Positions 9,942 to 19,397 are shown, numbered from the stretch's first letter. The stretch is 64,000 nt of DNA from Chloroflexota bacterium (GCA_021323855.1 JAJPKE010000029.1:44441-108440), one strand, 5' to 3'. Notes: generated by a model from the letters alone, not told the origin. Made by a program: numbers and translations.

Positions 9942-11273
9942 ATGAATACAATGTCTATGTCCTACCAACCCCATCTATCAACCACCAAACACGACAGGAC
10001 ACACGACCTGTTCCTGCGTCTGGCGGCGCTAGAGCCGTTGCCAGTGCCCAATCATCAGCCCGGGATGATGCTCCCTACCTGGTCTCATGAGTCGCGGGGG
10101 ATAGGAACGCCAGGGGAGCCAGGAGAAGGAAATATTCCAGCTTCTACCAGCGTCGCCAATTCCTCGCCAGCGCAAGGAACGGCGACACAGAGCAGGTATA
10201 TCCCAGTCCTTAGTGTCTACCTGGACCTGCGCCCGCTAATTCAAGGAAATCAGCCAGTCGAGCGCCCATACCAGGTGATGTTGCGGGAACGGCTGCGCCA
10301 GATCGCAGCTACATTTGCGCCGCGTGGCGTAGCCTTCGATACCATACAGGAGGCATCTGCGGAAATCGAGCGGTTTCTGGATACCAACATACCGCCTGAT
10401 ACTGCGGGGGCGGCGCTCTTTGTGAGTGGTCCGCATCACCTGTTTGAAACCCTCCTCAGCGATATGCCCTTTGACTCACAGGTAGTAGTGAGCGCAACGC
10501 CAGACCTTTTCCAACTGGCACGACTTTTGGCCGACCGGGCAGTGGTGGTTGTCGCAACAGTAGAGCTGAATGCCGCCCGGATTTTTCTGTTACACCGGGG
10601 ACGTTTACATGAACTTCGCCAGCTCGCCGATGATTCCAAATATTACCATGAGGTGCGCAGCACGATAGCCATGAATCAGGCGCATTATCAGCGACATGCG
10701 CGCGAGACGCGCGCGCGATTTGCGGGTGAAGTGGCCAGGGACATTGAGCAGGTGGTAGCTCATGAGCAGGTGACACAGGTTATCCTCACGGGAGAGGTCG
10801 AGGCGTTACCGCTCGTTCGTGCAGCGCTTTCGCCGTCGGTGGCAAAATTGGTGCGCGTTATTCCGCGCTCACTTGCAGCAGGAGCAGCGGAGTTTACTGT
10901 GTCAGCCGCCACCATTCTGGACGCGATTCAGCCGTTGCTCCAGGAAGTGAAGGCTGAGCAAGACCATGTTGTGGTCGAGCAACTTGTCGAAGCGATCCAA
11001 TCGGATGGGTTAGGAGTGGCTGGCCTGGAACCAACCTACCATGCCCTCTCCAACGGACAGGCAAGAATGTTGATCTTGCTGGCAAACGATACGCAATCCC
11101 CTGCGCAACAGGTGAATATACCGGGCGAGCTACGATCCAATCTGATCGCCCTTGCTGCTCGAACAGATGCCGGGCTGGCCATTATCGGCGACAGCCCAGA
11201 GCTACAACGGCTGGGCGGTGTTGGCGCGCTACTACGCTATCGTAGCGCCCCAAGCGATATACAAGGAGCCTAG
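9942..11273 (+). CDS. baeRF / Vms1-like (eRF1-fold) family protein
   Basis: YIPVLSVYLDLRP, RFLDTNIPPDTAGAALFVSGP, NQAHYQRHARETRARFAGEVARDIEQVV, ILTGEVEALPLVRAALSP. Confidence 0.7.
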   Translation: MNTMSMSYQPHLSTTKHDRTHDLFLRLAALEPLPVPNHQPGMMLPTWSHESRGIGTPGEPGEGNIPASTSVANSSPAQGTATQSRYIPVLSVYLDLRPLIQGNQPVERPYQVMLRERLRQIAATFAPRGVAFDTIQEASAEIERFLDTNIPPDTAGAALFVSGPHHLFETLLSDMPFDSQVVVSATPDLFQLARLLADRAVVVVATVELNAARIFLLHRGRLHELRQLADDSKYYHEVRSTIAMNQAHYQRHARETRARFAGEVARDIEQVVAHEQVTQVILTGEVEALPLVRAALSPSVAKLVRVIPRSLAAGAAEFTVSAATILDAIQPLLQEVKAEQDHVVVEQLVEAIQSDGLGVAGLEPTYHALSNGQARMLILLANDTQSPAQQVNIPGELRSNLIALAARTDAGLAIIGDSPELQRLGGVGALLRYRSAPSDIQGA

Positions 11274-11277
11274 CATT

Positions 11278-11844
11278 ATGAACGAACAGATTCCGTTGCC
11301 TTACGACGTTGCAGCGTGGGCAGAGTCTCGCTGCCTGGTCAGTACTGCGCGGCTCCTGGCACAGCGGCGTGTCCATTTCCCGAAAGAGCATATCGGGATG
11401 CGTGTGCAGTTTGCGGATGGCACATCGGCGCGCGTCTTTCGCGAGACGGTGATTTACGGGACGCCGCAGAATCCCTGCGTCCTTTTTGTGGAGTTCCGCT
11501 TGCGACTGGTGCGGGGCGCATGGGAACACCAGCTCTTTCGCTGGGAAAGTCTGCTCAACACTCCGCTGTTTGTGGGTTTCCCTGGCTTCGTATCCAAACT
11601 GTGGCTGGCTAACGACGAACACGACATCTATCGAGGAATCTATGAGTGGGATGGCCCACGGCGCGCAGAATACTACGCTCGCTCTCTGTGGCGCGTTCTC
11701 GCGCTGGGATGTGCTCCAGCCTCGATCCACTACTGGGTGCTTCCTGAACAGCGGCGCGATCCACTGCTTGCCACACCACATCTGCTCAATGTCGCTTCTC
11801 CCAGCAGGGGAAACGAGTGGTGGCGCGTGGTCGAGGTTACCTGA
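11278..11844 (+). CDS. Conserved hypothetical protein
   Basis: ATG 11278 preceded by aaggag; its TGA overlaps the next gene's ATG by 1 nt. Confidence 0.7.
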   Translation: MNEQIPLPYDVAAWAESRCLVSTARLLAQRRVHFPKEHIGMRVQFADGTSARVFRETVIYGTPQNPCVLFVEFRLRLVRGAWEHQLFRWESLLNTPLFVGFPGFVSKLWLANDEHDIYRGIYEWDGPRRAEYYARSLWRVLALGCAPASIHYWVLPEQRRDPLLATPHLLNVASPSRGNEWWRVVEVT

Positions 11845-13394
11845 TGCGACCGACCGAGATTCTAGTGGTAGGCGCCGGCCCGACTGGACTCGCTTTGGCA
11901 TTACAAGCCTACGAACACGGCGCCAGTGTCCGTATCATCGAGCGGCGACAGGAAGCGATGCGACCATCACGCGCCCTCATTGTCCATCCACGCACGTTGG
12001 AGGCGCTGCGCCCACTTGGATTGGTAGAGCCATTGCTGGCGCGAGCAGACCGCGCGCCTGAGGGCTACCTGCATGTGGGGTCCCGCGTGATTCATGCGTG
12101 CCTGGGCGACCTCGCGTTAACTGATACAGCATTCCCGCATCTGACATTCATGCGACAGATGGACGTGGAGATGGTGCTAGCGCAGGCGCTCCAGAACCGA
12201 GGAATCCAGGTGGAATGGGGCACGGAGCTGATCGAAGTATCAGATGGGGGTACCAGCGCCAGCGTCACCCTTCAGTCACAGGCGGGTCTTGAGCGCCTGG
12301 CATTTGATTTCGTCGTTGGCTGTGACGGCCCAGAGAGCATTGTGCGCCGCGTTGCTGGTATTGGGTGGCCTGGTAGATCGTACCGGCAGGAGGTGGTGCT
12401 GGCCGACCTTGAACTCGACACTCCCCTTGCTGGCCAAGCCGCCCACGTAGTGGCCGGGCGGCGCGGGCTAGTGTTTGTCTTTGCGCTTGGTGAGCGCGCC
12501 TCTTGGCGGCTGCTGGCAACACAGCCGTCTGGTCAAGACCAGTTCCCATTCGGGCAGCCTGGTCCACCAGTGACCACCACGCAGTTGCAGGCGCTCCTGG
12601 ACAATGCAGGTCTCGACGCGCGAATTACCGATCTCGTCTGGTCGGCGCGGTATCGGATGCAACATCGCATCGCGTCTCGATTGAGCCAGGGGCGGCTCTA
12701 CCTGGCGGGAGATGCCGCACATGCCTTTTCACCAGCGACGGGCCAGGGAATGAACACCGGTATCCAGGATGCGCTCAATCTGGGATGGAAACTGGCATTC
12801 GCAGCCCCGGCAACCGACGCTCCATCCCTTCTCGCCTCCTATGATCTCGAACGCCGCCCGGTAGCGCACCAGGTATTTGCCATGACTCATCTGGCGTTTT
12901 ATGCCGAGGCATCTACGAGCGTGCTGCCATCGCTATTGCGAAGTGTGGTTGCCCCACTCGGCGCTCCCATAGCGCCAGTTCTCCTCAAAAATCGCCGCTT
13001 TGTTGCCGAGGCGATCCGCTGGATATCGCAGTTGCGAGTGGCATATCCCAACAGCCCGCTCTCGGTGGAGGAGCAGCCTCACCTGCGGGGTGGACCCCAC
13101 GTTGGCGACCGCCTCCCTGATATGACCGTCATCTCGAACGGCCAGCGTGTACGGCTGCATGCGCTCCTTGCTCAGCCAGGCATACATGTGCTGTTGCAGC
13201 ACGATGCCAGCGATCTGGACACTACATCCCTCGGCGCGCATGTTACCGTGCAAAGATTGACAAATCTCCCTGGCGCTGGGCTTCTCGCTGTCCGTCCAGA
13301 TGGCTATGTAGGATTCCGGTGCGGCGTTGCTGACATGGGTCAACTGGTGGCGTGGCTCACCCGTATCGGCGCGCTGGTTTCGCCATCTCAGTAG
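11844..13394 (+). CDS. FAD-dependent aromatic-ring monooxygenase-like oxidoreductase
   Basis: EILVVGAGPTGLALALQAYEHGASVRIIERR; FVVGCDGPESIVRRVAGI; GRLYLAGDAAHAFSPATGQGMNTGIQDALNLGWKLA. Confidence 0.92.
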   Translation: MRPTEILVVGAGPTGLALALQAYEHGASVRIIERRQEAMRPSRALIVHPRTLEALRPLGLVEPLLARADRAPEGYLHVGSRVIHACLGDLALTDTAFPHLTFMRQMDVEMVLAQALQNRGIQVEWGTELIEVSDGGTSASVTLQSQAGLERLAFDFVVGCDGPESIVRRVAGIGWPGRSYRQEVVLADLELDTPLAGQAAHVVAGRRGLVFVFALGERASWRLLATQPSGQDQFPFGQPGPPVTTTQLQALLDNAGLDARITDLVWSARYRMQHRIASRLSQGRLYLAGDAAHAFSPATGQGMNTGIQDALNLGWKLAFAAPATDAPSLLASYDLERRPVAHQVFAMTHLAFYAEASTSVLPSLLRSVVAPLGAPIAPVLLKNRRFVAEAIRWISQLRVAYPNSPLSVEEQPHLRGGPHVGDRLPDMTVISNGQRVRLHALLAQPGIHVLLQHDASDLDTTSLGAHVTVQRLTNLPGAGLLAVRPDGYVGFRCGVADMGQLVAWLTRIGALVSPSQ

Positions 13395-13494
13395 GATGGG
13401 CAGCGAGCGAGAAGCGACAGGGTGGTGTGGTGCTGAAAGGTGAGGCTCGCCCAGTCTCGTTACCAGCGAATGATAGCCGCTGAGTGCTGACCGT

Positions 13495-13559
13495 TGTGAT
13501 TGTACCGTGTTGTTTGCATGGAATCCTGTGACGTAGTTGTGATGTTGCAAGGCTAGTAT
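13495..13559 (+). promoter_or_regulatory. TGTGA-tetrad promoter, site C
   Basis: TGTGA 13495, CGTGT 13506, TGTGA 13527, TGTGA 13538, hexamer TAGTAT 13554. Confidence 0.75.
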
Positions 13560-13661
13560 GAGTCCGGCAATAAGCCAAAGTATGAGTTTTAGCGTAAGAA
13601 TCCTTGCACACTATTGCAGTCGCGCAGAGTTCAAAATCGAGGAGAAGAGGAGCGAATCACC

Positions 13662-14051
13662 ATGGATCCGCAGACAAGAGCTAACCTGCTGACCGCCTTG
13701 CACGGCGAAGCATTTGCCTATGCTAAGTACCGGCTTTTTGCTGAACAGGCGCGGCAGCATGGAAACAGCGATCTGGCCGACTTGTTCCATGCGACCGCAC
13801 GTACCGAGCTGTTTGAACATTTTAGGGAAGAGGCGGAGCTTCTGGGACTCGTTGATGATGATGCCGCCAACCTGAAAGATGCTATCAGTGGTGAGGCATA
13901 CGAAATCAACACCATGTACCGCACATTCGCCGAGCAGGCGCAGGCGGCTGGAGATACGGCAGCAGCAGAGCGATTTGCCGAAGTGCGGCAAGACGAAATG
14001 CGCCACCGTGAGGCGTTTGCGGCTGCGCTAGATCGCATTGAGTTGGCATGA
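13662..14051 (+). CDS. Rubrerythrin-like ferritin-fold protein (no rubredoxin domain)
   Basis: NLLTALHGEAFAYAKYRLFAEQARQHGNSDLADLFHATARTELFEHF; FAEVRQDEMRHREAF. Confidence 0.9.
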   Translation: MDPQTRANLLTALHGEAFAYAKYRLFAEQARQHGNSDLADLFHATARTELFEHFREEAELLGLVDDDAANLKDAISGEAYEINTMYRTFAEQAQAAGDTAAAERFAEVRQDEMRHREAFAAALDRIELA

Positions 14052-14185
14052 GTCATAAGTGTCGAGTCCAGGTCTGGGGGGTAAGGATACGTTCTCTCGA
14101 AACGAGGGATAGTGATGCACACCGTGTGCAGACGATCAGATGGGCACTCCTGGTTGGCACGAATTGGTAAAGGGAGCTACTGGAA

Positions 14186-14662
14186 ATGGTACAGTGTCCT
14201 ACAAACCGACCAGAGGTTGGACAACAGAGCGCGCGACCGGGCGATGCTGACTCGATGAAGATGGCGACGCTTCGCGTTGCGAAGACCCCGATACTGCTTG
14301 TGATCCCAGATGAGAGTCTACGTGAGACGCTGGAAGTGATCCTGCGAGACGAGGGCTATCCAGTAGTAAGCGTCACTGACGCCGCGCTCGCCGTGCAAAC
14401 CCTCCACCTCAGCCCACACCCATTACTGGTCATCCTCATGCACGGTAGCTACGACGCCCTCGGCTCGTGGTTATTACAATATGTGGCAGCTACGCCGCCA
14501 CATGCGTATCTGCTGCTGAGTACACAACCGCTTTCTGCGCCGGACGTATGGAATCCACACCTGTCTGAACGGGTGCCTGTGGTCGCCTGCCCGTTTGATC
14601 TGGAAAGTTGCCTGGCGCAGATAGCGATGCTCAGCCATGAGCTTGTCGCCCGCTATCCCTAA
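14186..14662 (+). CDS. Receiver-like (CheY-fold) single-domain protein lacking the canonical phospho-acceptor Asp
   Basis: TPILLVIPDESLRETLEVILRDEGYPVVSVTDAALAVQTL...PLLVILMHGSYDALG. Confidence 0.7.
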   Translation: MVQCPTNRPEVGQQSARPGDADSMKMATLRVAKTPILLVIPDESLRETLEVILRDEGYPVVSVTDAALAVQTLHLSPHPLLVILMHGSYDALGSWLLQYVAATPPHAYLLLSTQPLSAPDVWNPHLSERVPVVACPFDLESCLAQIAMLSHELVARYP

Positions 14663-14730
14663 CCCCTAGCGGCGCGGCATTGTTCGATCTGTCACTACTT
14701 CCAGGTATAGCATCTATCTGCCTGCCAGCG

Positions 14731-15201
14731 TCACCCGGCAGCGTGAGGTGAATTCACTCTGTTGAGGAGCATTCTGGCCCATACAACTGCTCGTTCCATC
14801 TCTCCGCTGGTCAATGGCCCTTCGGCGCCTTGCACAAAAAAGCTCTCTGGCGGAGCCAGCAGCATAACCCCTCGCTTATGGAGTTGCCTGGCCAGCGCCG
14901 CTGCGGCTGAACCAGTGAGCCAACGAGATTTTTGAAAGCGCGTATCAAAACACGCAATGGCGACACCGTGTAGCTGCTCGGCAGGAATCTTTGCAAGGAG
15001 CGACTGCATAGCTGGCGTTGGTCGCCATCCCTGGGTTGGGCTGCCCAGAATGAGCAAGTCTACTCCCGCCAAGCGGATAGTAGATTCTGTATCCACTCGA
15101 ACGGCTTCTGCCTGTCCAAACGGACGCAATATGTTCGCTATCATCGTGGCCAGGCGCTCAGTATTTCCATGGCGAGAATCATAGAGCACGAGCGTATTCA
15201 T
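14731..15201 (-). CDS. Flavodoxin-like protein
   Basis: NTLVLYDSRHGNTERLATMIANILRPFG (FMN loop), LLILGSPTQGWRPTPAMQ. Confidence 0.9.
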   Translation of the reverse strand: MNTLVLYDSRHGNTERLATMIANILRPFGQAEAVRVDTESTIRLAGVDLLILGSPTQGWRPTPAMQSLLAKIPAEQLHGVAIACFDTRFQKSRWLTGSAAAALARQLHKRGVMLLAPPESFFVQGAEGPLTSGEMERAVVWARMLLNRVNSPHAAG

Positions 15202-15323
15202 TCCTTTCTCCTTCTCATGCGCTCATCGCTTGTGCGCTCATCGGACCTGGTGGAGATGTGTTTGCTGTCGGTCCAGCGGTGATCTTAGATAAACATCCCA
15301 GAAATGCGTTTCCAACCGTTTCC

Positions 15324-15388
15324 AGTGTCATGGCAGCACTTCCCAGCGTCATCACAAATCGGCGTTGCATGCACACGAATACATCACA
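15324..15388 (-). promoter_or_regulatory. TGTGA-tetrad promoter, site D (flavodoxin)
   Basis: Plus-strand TCACA 15384, ACACG 15373, TCACA 15352, TCCCA 15341; minus hexamer GACACT 15324-15329. Confidence 0.6.
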
Positions 15389-15467
15389 ATGGTGGCTCAA
15401 CTTCGCAAGGTGGCTCATGCGACTCCCCTCACAATGAGGGCAGAAACTCGCTGAACGCTGCGAGCAG

Positions 15468-16829
15468 TTATGACAGCAAATGCAGTTGATAGGCGGCGCG
15501 TTCGAGGGATTCGCGGAACTGCGGAGCGGCAATCGCGATCAAGTTGCGCGCCCGCTCGGCGAGGTCGCGTCCATGCAGCGGCGCGATACCATACTCCGTG
15601 ACGACATAATGCACATGGGCGCGCGAGGTGGTCACTGCTGCGCCCGGCGTCAGAATGGGGACAATGCGTGAAACGAGACCCGCAATGGGCGGCAGATGAA
15701 ATGGCCCGCTTGGCGGAGTTTCTGGCGCTTCTCGCGCTGCATGCGCCTCAACAGGCGCAGCAGCGGTTGCTGGCATCGCAATGATGGGCCGGCCATGCTG
15801 CGCCAGCGCCGCACCCCGGCTGAAATCCATTTGACCGCCGACGCCACTATAGAGCCGCGATCCCACGGATTCCGCGCAGACCTGCCCGGTCAGGTCCACC
15901 TGAATGGCGCTATTGACCGCGACCATGCGCTCAAATTGTCGAATGATGCGCGTATCGTTCGTATAATCCGCCGGACGTAACTCGACCATCGGGTTGTCGT
16001 CAATGAAATCGAGCAGGCGCTGTGACCCGACGACAAAGCTGGCCACGATTTTGCCGCGATCAATGGGCTTGGTAGCGCCGGTAATCACCCCTTGCTCCAC
16101 GAGATCGAGTATCCCGTCAGAAACCATTTCGCTATGGATACCGAGGTCCCGGCGATCCCCCAGCGCTTTGAGCATGGCGTCTGGGATGGCGCCGATTCCC
16201 AATTGCAGCGTGGCGCCATCCTCGATGAGTTCCGCCACCTGCCGCCCAATCTGCGTCTGGATGGCATTGGGCGGCTGTTGCGGGACGGTAAATAGGCTGC
16301 CTTGCCATGACACCGCGTAGTCTATCTGCGAGAGCGGAAGAAAGCTATCGCCGTGCGTTCGTGGAACATGAGGATTGACCAGGGCGATAACCAGGCGCGC
16401 ATGGTCTACTGCTGCGCGGGTCACATCTACTGATGGTCCAAGCGAACAGAAGCCATGAGCGTCCGGCGGCGAGACCTGAACAAAGGCGATGTCAATGGGA
16501 AGCAGGCCACCAGGAGCAAAGAGCGCCGGAACGTCTGACAAGAAGACGGGGGTATAGCTGGCGCGGCCAGCGTTCGCCGCAGCGCGGGTGTTTTCCGCGA
16601 CGAAGAGCGCACGCAGGCTAAAGTGGCCCGCCCAGCGCGCGTCGGTATATGGCGTCGGACCATAGGTGTGCAAATGGGTGATCTCAACGTCTCGCAGTGT
16701 ATCCCCTCGTGAGACCAGCGCCTCGATCAGCGGCGCCGGGGTAGCGCATGCTCCTTGAATGAAAATCCGGTTGCCAGATTGCACCGCCTGCATGGCCTCT
16801 AGCGCCGTACACCAGATCGTCATGTTCAC
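15468..16829 (-). CDS. Acetyl-CoA hydrolase/transferase family (4-hydroxybutyrate CoA-transferase-like)
   Basis: FIQGACATPAPLIEALV, DIAFVQVSPPDAHGFCSLGPSVD, GIGAIPDAMLKAL, GVGGQMDFSRGA, HYVVTEYGIAPLHGRDLAERARNLIAIAAPQFRESLERAA. Confidence 0.93.
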   Translation of the reverse strand: MNMTIWCTALEAMQAVQSGNRIFIQGACATPAPLIEALVSRGDTLRDVEITHLHTYGPTPYTDARWAGHFSLRALFVAENTRAAANAGRASYTPVFLSDVPALFAPGGLLPIDIAFVQVSPPDAHGFCSLGPSVDVTRAAVDHARLVIALVNPHVPRTHGDSFLPLSQIDYAVSWQGSLFTVPQQPPNAIQTQIGRQVAELIEDGATLQLGIGAIPDAMLKALGDRRDLGIHSEMVSDGILDLVEQGVITGATKPIDRGKIVASFVVGSQRLLDFIDDNPMVELRPADYTNDTRIIRQFERMVAVNSAIQVDLTGQVCAESVGSRLYSGVGGQMDFSRGAALAQHGRPIIAMPATAAAPVEAHAAREAPETPPSGPFHLPPIAGLVSRIVPILTPGAAVTTSRAHVHYVVTEYGIAPLHGRDLAERARNLIAIAAPQFRESLERAAYQLHLLS

Positions 16830-16987
16830 TCCTCGTAGTCATTTTATTCATGCAGCCTATTCATGCGGCGCGATCTCTATCGCTGATACTCGTCCGCGAT
16901 GATGTCTGGGCTGAGTGGTCACGTTGCTCGTTGCTCGTATCTCGTAGCTCGTATATTGTAGACGACTTTCGCGGCCAGACACAGCAG

Positions 16988-17020
16988 AGATAGGCGCTCG
17001 CTGCTCACGATTGCATCACA
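16988..17020 (-). promoter_or_regulatory. TGTGA promoter, site E (proximal pair only)
   Basis: Minus strand: TGTGA (17020-17016), CGTGA (17009-17005), hexamer CTATCT (16993-16988). Confidence 0.55.
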
Positions 17021-17215
17021 AAAACACCAGTCATTTGCTATTACCTCTTGTTTTTGGCTATACTCACGGCTACACTAGGGATGTGTCACAGAACGACCGG
17101 CGTGGACTACGCCGCTCACGTAAATGGTTCCTGTTGCCATGAGTATCGTTCCTTCGCAACAGGTGGTGAGGAGCTTCTCGCCATGTACAGGCAAGAGAAG
17201 TAGGTTCCACCATAC

Positions 17216-17323
17216 TGGAACAGAGCATGCGCGGCTCCAACCAGCAAAGGCCACAGAAATCCCTTCCCTAAAGCACTCACTGCTGGGAAGGGATTTCTGC
17301 GCTGTTGTGACTGCTCTGTTCCA
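17216..17323. repeat. Nested inverted-repeat element (12-bp outer arms, 15-bp inner arms)
   Basis: TGGAACAGAGCA 17216-17227 / TGCTCTGTTCCA 17312-17323; CAGAAATCCCTTCCC 17254-17268 / GGGAAGGGATTTCTG 17285-17299; innermost AGCA/TGCT. Confidence 0.85.
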
Positions 17324-17370
17324 TTTTCCCACCGCTCTGTGAGTGATGTGTGATGCGCCACTGGTCCACT
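17306..17370 (+). promoter_or_regulatory. TGTGA-tetrad promoter, site F (sulfur operon)
   Basis: TGTGA 17306, TGTTC 17317, TGTGA 17338, TGTGA 17349, hexamer TCCACT 17365. Confidence 0.7.
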
Positions 17371-17460
17371 ACAAAGGAATGCGTGACATCCAGTTGGTTG
17401 GATTGTCGGCGCAGTCAAATCAGCGTCAATATCGCATCCCATCAATAGGAGGCGCCTCAC

Positions 17461-18084
17461 ATGGCAACCCAAATACCGAGCGTGCCGGACACGACGGCAA
17501 ACGCTCTCTCCCCTGACATAGAGGAAATGATCCGTACCCGCGTAGATGCGTTCGTTCATGAGCACATGCAGCAACTTGTCTCAGAGCAAGTGGCGGCAGC
17601 CATGAAAAGGGATCCCGCCAGGAGCAAAGTCGCGATTATTGCTTCCAAAGGCACGCTGGATATGGCATATCCTCCGTTGATCCTTGCATCGGCAGCAGCG
17701 GCGATGGGCGAAGAGGTAACGATCTTCTTCACCTTCTACGGCCTGAACATCCTCAAGAAAGGCGGCGCCAGGCATCTGCAAGTCGCCCCGATTGCCAACC
17801 CTGCGATGCCGGTCTCCATTCCCAACATCGTCGGCATGTTGCCAGGTATGACTCCTCTGGCAACCTGGATGATGAAGTCCCAATTTTTCGGCAAGCATCA
17901 GGTAGCGACTATTGATGAGCTGCTGCAACAGTGCCGTGACCTGGGGGTGAAGTTCATCGCCTGCCAGATGACATTGGATGTCATGGGAATCAAACCCGAA
18001 GAGCTGATTGATGATGTCGAGATTGGCGGCGCCGCCACCTTCATAGATTTCGCCAACGAGGCGCACGTGACGCTGTTCATTTGA
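17461..18084 (+). CDS. DsrE/DsrF-like (DsrE2) sulfur-carrier family protein
   Basis: KVAIIASKGTLDMAYPPLILASAAAAMGEEVTIFFTFYGLNIL; KFIACQMTLDVMGI. Confidence 0.88.
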   Translation: MATQIPSVPDTTANALSPDIEEMIRTRVDAFVHEHMQQLVSEQVAAAMKRDPARSKVAIIASKGTLDMAYPPLILASAAAAMGEEVTIFFTFYGLNILKKGGARHLQVAPIANPAMPVSIPNIVGMLPGMTPLATWMMKSQFFGKHQVATIDELLQQCRDLGVKFIACQMTLDVMGIKPEELIDDVEIGGAATFIDFANEAHVTLFI

Positions 18085-18230
18085 TGCCAGATGATGCCAG
18101 AAATGCGCAGCGCCTTTGTTCGGCCATCCCACTCATCGCATAACCAGATCTTGCCACAGCACGCGGCGAGATACGAGAGACGGGTTCATGCAGAGCGCGT
18201 GTTCCCTCCGTCCAGAAAGGTTCAACCACT

Positions 18231-18476
18231 ATGGCAACGTCCCAAATTGGCAAAGTGGATACAGTTGTTGATGCAAAAGGCCAGGTATGCCCGATGCCTA
18301 TTGTCATGCTCGCCAAGGCATTTAAAGACCTTGCAGTAGGTCAGATTCTGATGCTGCTTGCCACCGATGCTGGGGCCAAAAAAGATGTCGCTGCGTGGGC
18401 AGAAAAAACGGGCAACCTGCTGCTAGAAACAAGCGAAGAGGGCGGCGTCCTCGCTTTCTATTTGCAGAAAGTTTGA
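18231..18476 (+). CDS. TusA-family sulfur carrier protein
   Basis: VVDAKGQVCPMPIVMLAKAFKDLAVGQILMLLATDAGAKKDVAAWAEKTGN. Confidence 0.92.
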   Translation: MATSQIGKVDTVVDAKGQVCPMPIVMLAKAFKDLAVGQILMLLATDAGAKKDVAAWAEKTGNLLLETSEEGGVLAFYLQKV

Positions 18477-18586
18477 CCGTGTACGTATAGCGCAGCTTTT
18501 CGACAGGCGAACGCGGAAGAATCACCTGACGGCGCACTTCTGCCAGCCGGTCTGCCAGATGAACGAGAGAATGAGGGAGTAACACG

Positions 18587-19102
18587 ATGTTTGGGTCAAC
18601 ACCACAACCACCACAGATACCGCCAGCGAAACAACCAGAGCAGCTCGCTCCGCTGCCCATGCCCAAGGAGATGACTCCGCCGGCAACGGCTAACCGGATG
18701 GCGATTGTGCTCTTTTCGGGGACCATTGACAAACTGATGTCGGCCTCGATCATGGCAACCGGGGCGGCGGCGATGGGCATGGATGTGGAAATTTTCCTGA
18801 CCAACTGGGGAGTATGGGCCTTCCGTAAAGACGATTATCTCACCAACACACGGGTGAGCGCTGATTATGCCGATAAGCGCGGGGTGCTGCTCGAACAGAT
18901 AGCGGCCAAGAAGGTCACGTCCTGGATGGAGAATCTAGAAGGGGCCAAAGAGATTGGCAGTGTGCGGATTACCGCTTGCAGCCACTCGATGACGCTCTTC
19001 GATCTCCAACTCAGCGACCTCGAACCCATTGTAGATGAAGTCATCGGGGTTGCGGCGTTCATCGAGCGCGCACGTGAGAGCGCCATGACGCTCTATATCT
19101 GA
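18587..19102 (+). CDS. DsrE/DsrF-like family protein
   Basis: MAIVLFSGTIDKLMSASIMATGAAAMGMDVEIFLTNWGVWAF; ITACSHSMTLFDL. Confidence 0.88.
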   Translation: MFGSTPQPPQIPPAKQPEQLAPLPMPKEMTPPATANRMAIVLFSGTIDKLMSASIMATGAAAMGMDVEIFLTNWGVWAFRKDDYLTNTRVSADYADKRGVLLEQIAAKKVTSWMENLEGAKEIGSVRITACSHSMTLFDLQLSDLEPIVDEVIGVAAFIERARESAMTLYI

Positions 19103-19148
19103 ATCTGATGACGTTCGTAAGCGATAGCAGGAGGGAGAGAACATCCAT

Positions 19149-19397
19149 ATGAGCAGTGTAACGATCACGCGAGAGATAGACGCGCGCGGCAGCTATTGCC
19201 CTGGCCCCTTGATGGAACTCATCCGTGGGTTGAAAACCGCAGCGGAGGGTGAGGTTATTGCAGTCATCTCCTCCGACCCCGGCTCCAAAACGGATATTCC
19301 GCTCTGGGTGGAGAAGTCGGGCAACGAGCTACTGACCGTTGAGCCGCTGGCCGATGGCGCGGCACGCTTTATCGTCCGCAAACATCTTCGCAAGTAG
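19149..19397 (+). CDS. TusA-family sulfur carrier protein
   Basis: [55 protein letters not shown]. Confidence 0.92.
   Translation: MSSVTITREIDARGSYCPGPLMELIRGLKTAAEGEVIAVISSDPGSKTDIPLWVEKSGNELLTVEPLADGAARFIVRKHLRK

Noticed and set aside
15215-15532. 105-aa minus ORF with Cys-rich N-terminus (CICCHNCS...CPHCEG)
   Set aside because: Overlaps the CoA-transferase 3' end and contains promoter site D of flavodoxin; more likely non-coding leader.
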